From: Xestospongia muta
Taxonomy: Eukaryota > Porifera > Demospongiae > Haplosclerida > Petrosiidae
DNA length: 64,000 bases
Reading direction: 5' to 3'
Assembly: GCA_963693285.1 (NCBI GenBank)
Contig: OY848918.1
Location: 13,700,263-13,764,262 of the forward strand
A program made the translations under genes and the position numbers. The notes below the pieces were generated by a model. It saw only the letters and a list, made by a program, of their open reading frames with translations, had not been told where the DNA came from and searched no databases. Shown in pieces: positions 60,001 to 64,000 of this stretch. How positions within the stretch are numbered: the first letter of the stretch is position 1; every line of letters begins with the position of its first letter.

Positions 60001-63000
60001 TTAGAGTCTGTAGTACTAAATTATTGTTTGATATTTACAAGGTATCAATCTACAATATTTGTATAGAATTGGTATCAATTACTGGGAATGTGACCACTTG
60101 TTTATAGGGTGAAAAGATATTAGGTTTTGTTCCTATATGAGAATATGACTATCAGCTTTAAATATGGAGAACGAGAATATGACTGTTGATTTTGAGTACT
60201 GGTTTTCGATATTGGTATTGAACTCTGAACTTAATTATTCTAATACACATATAGCCCATTTATCTCCTGTTATATTTTATTGCATAGAAAGAGGATATAG
60301 TGTTTGAAAAAGCTCGAGCATCCTACATTGTATTTGGTGATCGTGATGTCTATGATGACATGTTGCGTATTGGTTCATTTATTGATGAGGATGTTGATCT
60401 ACGTGGTCTAATACAAGGAACTGCTAGTGAAGGTAATATAATTTATAATAAGTACTTCATAAAAAGATCTCAAGATTTCTGAAGTATTTACTATTCAATA
60501 TATCAATATTGTCATTTTACTTATGATATGTGACTTATTTTAGCAAAACCACACATACTGTGCTAAAAAATGAATGAGCAGTTGCATAGTTGTGGTTGCT
60601 GCGAGGCCATTTTGACAAATTTCATATTCCAGTACTTCAATGCCAGACCTTCCTAGATACTGAGTTTGGTATACGTCATGTATAAAATGGTCACATAGCA
60701 ATAGTGTATACTCAACTATTTGTTCAAAATTTAGTGCAACATATTTCCCAATAATTTACTACTTTTTATATATAGCATTCACTTTGTTTCTTCTTATTAT
60801 TAATAAGGGTCTTAATATGACATTTGATGACCAAATTTTTGCTAAACTAATTCTGCTATGGCTACATTTTACTTATTTTTCAATAATTTCATAAAAACGT
60901 TCAACTCTCAAATTTTCAAATTTATATATAGCATTCACTTTGTTACTTGGTTTCTTATTATGGATAATTTATTGTTATTATAATTATACAATAAAAGTAC
61001 TAACTTATATTTTTTACAGTTATTTGTATTTTACATATTATAATAATTTATATTTACAATGTACGTGTATAATGTGTTCAATCCATCCATACTTAAAGCA
61101 TTTTAAAATGTAAAGACATTTCAATGAACACTGTTGCTATAGTAACTGTTCTATGTATATATTAGATCTTGCTGAGACTCTTGAAGGTATGGGTGGTGCT
61201 TTTATTATCAGAGAAGATGAAACAGAGATGGCTACTTGTACTCAAAACATAGCTTATACTACTGGTAAGAAAACAGTGACTGTTAGTGTTAATATTATGT
61301 GTCACTTACTTCAATAGGTGTTTTCTCAGCTTTGATGAGATATGTATTGAAGTTTAGTACTATGCATTCACCAAATCAAGAGAATTTACTGAGATGTTCT
61401 TGTTTAACTTTACAAAAAATGGCTCGTGGAAATAACAGGGTAAATGCTTATGCTTCTAATTAATGTATTTTATTGTTATACTGTTCTATAGGTACAAAAA
61501 GAAATATTTTTACATTTTTCAGATTTACTAAAAGTGAAAACTGCTGTTTCTTCTGTTGCTAGGCTATTAACTGAGGTATCATACTGTCTGACATAAGAGC
61601 ACTTAACTAGTCAAATAATACATGTATTTAACAGTACTACATGTATGTAACCACACCCATCAATTTAGTCTTTGTAGGGAGTACCTCTAGCAAGACAATA
61701 CAATAAAAGTGCAACTATAAGAGAAATGTCAAATTTGACAACTATATTTATTATCTAAAAATAAATAAATGCTGTTTAGTTTTAAGGACACTTGTTAAAG
61801 CAATATATTATGGTTCACTCTTTTCTTCACAGACTATGACTGACAGGATTGATCTGTCTCGTGAATTAATTGAAGGAGATGTTAAACAATTATATTTACT
61901 AGCCTGTTTTGGTGACTCAAATAATCCTGAGTATCTAGACTTTTTCACAACCCTTGTAACTGTTATGAAGGTATGACAATTATTGTAGACAACATAATTA
62001 TGATTTATGTGTACTGTGTAGCCATCTAAGGCTGTTCCTCAAACACAATTGCTTAAAATTTATCAAGAAGTAATAGTAAAAATGTTTGAAGAAACTCATA
62101 AAGATCTTTTTGGTAGTTTAATGACAAAGGAAAATTCTGAGGAGAGGATGAATATATTAGAAACTGTTAGTTCTATTATCAAATCTGAGTATTATTATTA
62201 ATAATAATCATAGCATTCCAATGATGATCCCGAATTGTTACAACTACTCAATCTTGCTAGTTTATTAGCTGCTTGTTGTGAAGGACAATGTAGAGTTTCT
62301 GAGGAAATAACTCAAAAGATATTCACTCTGAATGAGCTGGTCAGGTCAGTTAGTATATTACCATGTGTGTTGTCAACTAGGTGATTCATTTGGTAGTTTG
62401 TAATTGCGAGGTATACACCATAATTCTTATTAGTTACTACATGTACTTGTAGAGTTGGTTTAGTATGTGTAGTGGGTCTCTAACTATGAAACCAGTTTAG
62501 AATCAACAATATAAATATAACAAAGTTTAAACTATTATCATTTTATTTGCTCAGAATTTTAACTAATTCAGATGTGGATAAGGTACGAAAAGTCCCATTT
62601 GCTCAGATTCTAGTGGAGGCCTACCTCACTACAGCCAGAGACTCTTCCAGATCTATTGATGAGTTGTCAGAGAGAGGGTAAGAAGACTAACTAAAAATAG
62701 ATTAACGATGTAACAGTAATTATTATTATAGTGTATACATTTTATACATGTACACATACATGTACTTAGGCATATGTCAAGTATATTTATATCCATAAAA
62801 ATGAGGATAGTTCATTTCATAACAGTAATGAAGCATACATTTGTCTTACACATATATCTCTGTTTTATAGTGTTTTCTGGGACCACATTAAACAATTTAT
62901 CAAAACAATATCTTCTCTTCCCGACTCATTACAAGATGACAGTGAAAAAGATGTTGTCAAATATCAATTCAGAAAGCTTTTCTCTCTACATCTTGTAAGT

Positions 63001-63560
63001 TTTTAAAGTCCTAATATCTTTAAAAAAATTAACAAGTTGCTTAAAAAATTGACAAGTTACTTAACTTTTATATTTTTATACATGTTATTGAACAACAATT
63101 GTAAGTCTGCATGGCAGAAAAACTTGCAAACATAAAGACATTCTCTTGACTTGTAACTTTATCTTAATTGTATTTCCTTGTTTCCAGAGTTGGCCAGAAT
63201 TATTGCAGGTTGAAGATGAGATAAAACGATCCCACTCTATACTGTTCTATTTTATTGATGGATTAGGTCCGCTAGTGAGAGCCTTTTGTAAAGAATTAGC
63301 AGCTTATAAAGGCAGAGTACTATCTAAAAGACAATATAACAAAATTTTAGTTCCTCGAATAGAGCTACTGACATCAGTTGGACATGCTATTATAGTAAGG
63401 CCCTTTTGTGACCTATTTAATTTTTTTATAATTGTTGTAGGGTTTGATCAATGGAGAGAATGCACAACTCTTTTTGACAAGTCCTGTTCATACACAATTT
63501 TGGAAGTCTTGTCTTGATAGTATTGCTGATGTCTTACCTAATCCACCACAAGAGTTTCAG
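46233..63560 (+). CDS. IP3-receptor-like protein B (last exon outside window)
   Basis: Forty-four exons in phase give about 1,479 aa, matching gene A exon for exon. The start is the ATG at 46233 (MAVSRFPPIYEGD). Compared with A, exon 1 has +9 nt, exon 11 +3 nt (VVKPKRVQF versus IVKRRF) and exon 33 -6 nt; no frameshift or stop was found. Domains are as in A: suppressor trefoil, MIR trefoil (GGSVVRFHNSELGAYLAG; CRIKHIPTHKYLAVV), IP3-binding helices with K-T-R-S-K-M-L-R, first and second RIH regions. Exon 9 here keeps Arg in VVRF, as IP3 receptors do, where A has Met. By comparison with A the final exon should begin about 100 bp past the window, so whether B also lacks the pore is not shown directly. 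Confidence 0.86.
47633..47699. repeat. (AT)n microsatellite, intron 4 of gene B
   Basis: About thirty TA units with rare interruptions. The matching intron of A has only a short run at 25612-25625. Confidence 0.95.
47999..48057 (+). repeat. (CT)n(CA)n microsatellite forming the exon 6 acceptor, gene B
   Basis: CT units then CA units run straight into the splice acceptor ACACAG|CTACTCC. Confidence 0.9.
48827..48935 (+). repeat. (CT)n/(CCCT)n microsatellite at exon 9 acceptor, gene B
   Basis: Long CCCT tract ending CTTCTTAG at the exon 9 acceptor; roughly twice the length of the gene A counterpart. The ORF tails at 48576-48952 that are Ser/Pro-rich are translations of this intron. Confidence 0.9.
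50132..51513. other. Intron 11 of gene B
   Basis: About 1.4 kb without the retroelement found in gene A. The right end (51177-51510) matches 29904-30258. No gene seen. Confidence 0.6.
53263..53697. mobile_element. Foldback MITE in intron 17 of gene B
   Basis: Arms of about 45 bp: left TAATTAGCTTTTTTTCATTA and on to GTTTC, right GAAACAAATATTTTGAGAAC and on to AAAAGCTAATTA. Absent from gene A intron 17 (32637-33039). Confidence 0.7.
53768..59101 (+). other. Gene B exons 18-31
   Basis: Exons: 53768-53887, 54128-54168, 54622-54733, 54786-54841, 55590-55653, 56207-56276, 56446-56480, 56641-56736, 57235-57303, 57353-57541, 57850-57981, 58040-58214, 58921-58993, 59047-59101. The GC-AG intron after exon 26 (57304-57352) is kept at the same 49-nt length as in gene A. 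Confidence 0.85.
57015..57210. repeat. Minisatellite in intron 25 of gene B
   Basis: Repeats of GATAACTATACATGTATGT, alternating with a shorter TTACTATACATGTATGTC form, each centred on the palindrome ATACATGTAT. Gene A has only three or four such units at 36600-36680. Confidence 0.85.
59691..63560 (+). other. Gene B exons 32-44
   Basis: Exons: 59691-59815, 59861-60041, 60288-60432, 61166-61264, 61318-61439, 61492-61575, 61833-61970, 62022-62165, 62214-62344, 62555-62677, 62871-62994, 63188-63394, 63441-63560. Confidence 0.85.
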
Positions 63561-64000
63561 GTAATTAAAAGGACTAGTAACAGGCAAAATAATTGTTCTG
63601 GTATTATAGACTATTTAGAGTATCAGCCAACATAATAGGGTTTAAAGAGTGTTATCATATGATCCAATTTATAATGGGTACAAGTAGTAGCTATTGATTT
63701 TACTTTTATCATTATAATTTGTCCACTCATATGTAAATACTGAATATTAAATAGAATAGAAACCCAAAGTCACAGTATTAGTAATTACTTGTTATAATAT
63801 GTAATGGTAAGAATTTGATCACAGCCTAATTGGCAAGAAAAGTATGTAATATGTACATCTTTAAGAAGAGATTATCAATATTATTATATTATATTATATA
63901 CTGTTAACTGATAGTTTCATTTAGAACTACAACAACATAATTATAGTATTAAATTTCAATTTACAATGTCTTATGTATTATGCTGTTATGTGTTATTGTC
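63561..64000 (+). other. Intron 44 of gene B, running off the window
   Basis: Matches 43784-44220 of gene A. The final exon, which starts 536 bp after exon 44 in gene A, is not reached. Confidence 0.7.

Larger units (their letters stand above)
44610..64000 (+). repeat. Tandem duplication, unit B (continues beyond window)
   Basis: Second copy of 22985 onward, colinear to the last base of the window. Confidence 0.9.

Overview
This window reads as an AT-rich metazoan genome, most likely a sponge (Porifera). Genes are split into many small exons by short GT-AG introns. One gene is the secreted domain shared with sponge short-chain collagens. There are animal IP3-receptor-like genes and Ig/fibronectin-III membrane proteins, and much of the rest is transposon debris. 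No bacterial operon features, rRNA or tRNA genes were seen. The sponge assignment is an inference from gene families, not from a search.

Layout. 1-6750: two related Ig/FN3 membrane-protein loci in opposite orientation. The minus-strand one (about 1190-2890) is degenerate; the plus-strand one (4100-6752) is an intact 10-exon receptor of about 501 aa whose cytoplasmic tail carries an ITIM-like and an ITSM-like tyrosine motif. 7548-8233: a HIRAN-like ORF (minus) broken by an in-frame TGA and by a 298-bp MITE with a clean 4-bp target duplication. 8975-13915: a tandemly duplicated avidin/streptavidin-like locus (minus). Copy 1 is nearly complete but has a TGA at the position of streptavidin Ser88; copy 2 is a fragment, and a MULE-type DNA transposon (10601-13574) sits in its flank. 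14100-14910: a DDE transposase relic. 14890-18970: a repeat element carrying about 19 monomers of a 174-bp satellite, with an unexpanded relative at 21590-22850. Between these two lies an intact secreted short-chain-collagen-type gene (19128-20059).

22985-64000 is a tandem duplication with a period of about 21.8 kb. Each copy carries one 45-exon gene. I reconstructed copy A completely (24453-44475, about 1,528 aa) and copy B up to its 44th exon (46233-63560; the last exon should lie just outside the window). Both are colinear with roughly the first 1,500 residues of inositol 1,4,5-trisphosphate receptors: suppressor trefoil, MIR trefoil, IP3-binding helical domain with RIH repeat, and second RIH region. 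Copy A then ends at a stop, with no RIH-associated domain, membrane segments or pore. Every exon-level indel between copies is a multiple of three, and the only intronic insertions (a gypsy-type retroelement, a Penelope-like element, several foldback MITEs) differ between copies. The pair therefore looks like two maintained genes for pore-less IP3-receptor-like proteins, which is the most interesting finding here. Binding of IP3 is not shown: the K/R-x3-K-x2-R cluster is kept, but the Tyr-Arg of the Tyr-Arg-Lys cluster is not.
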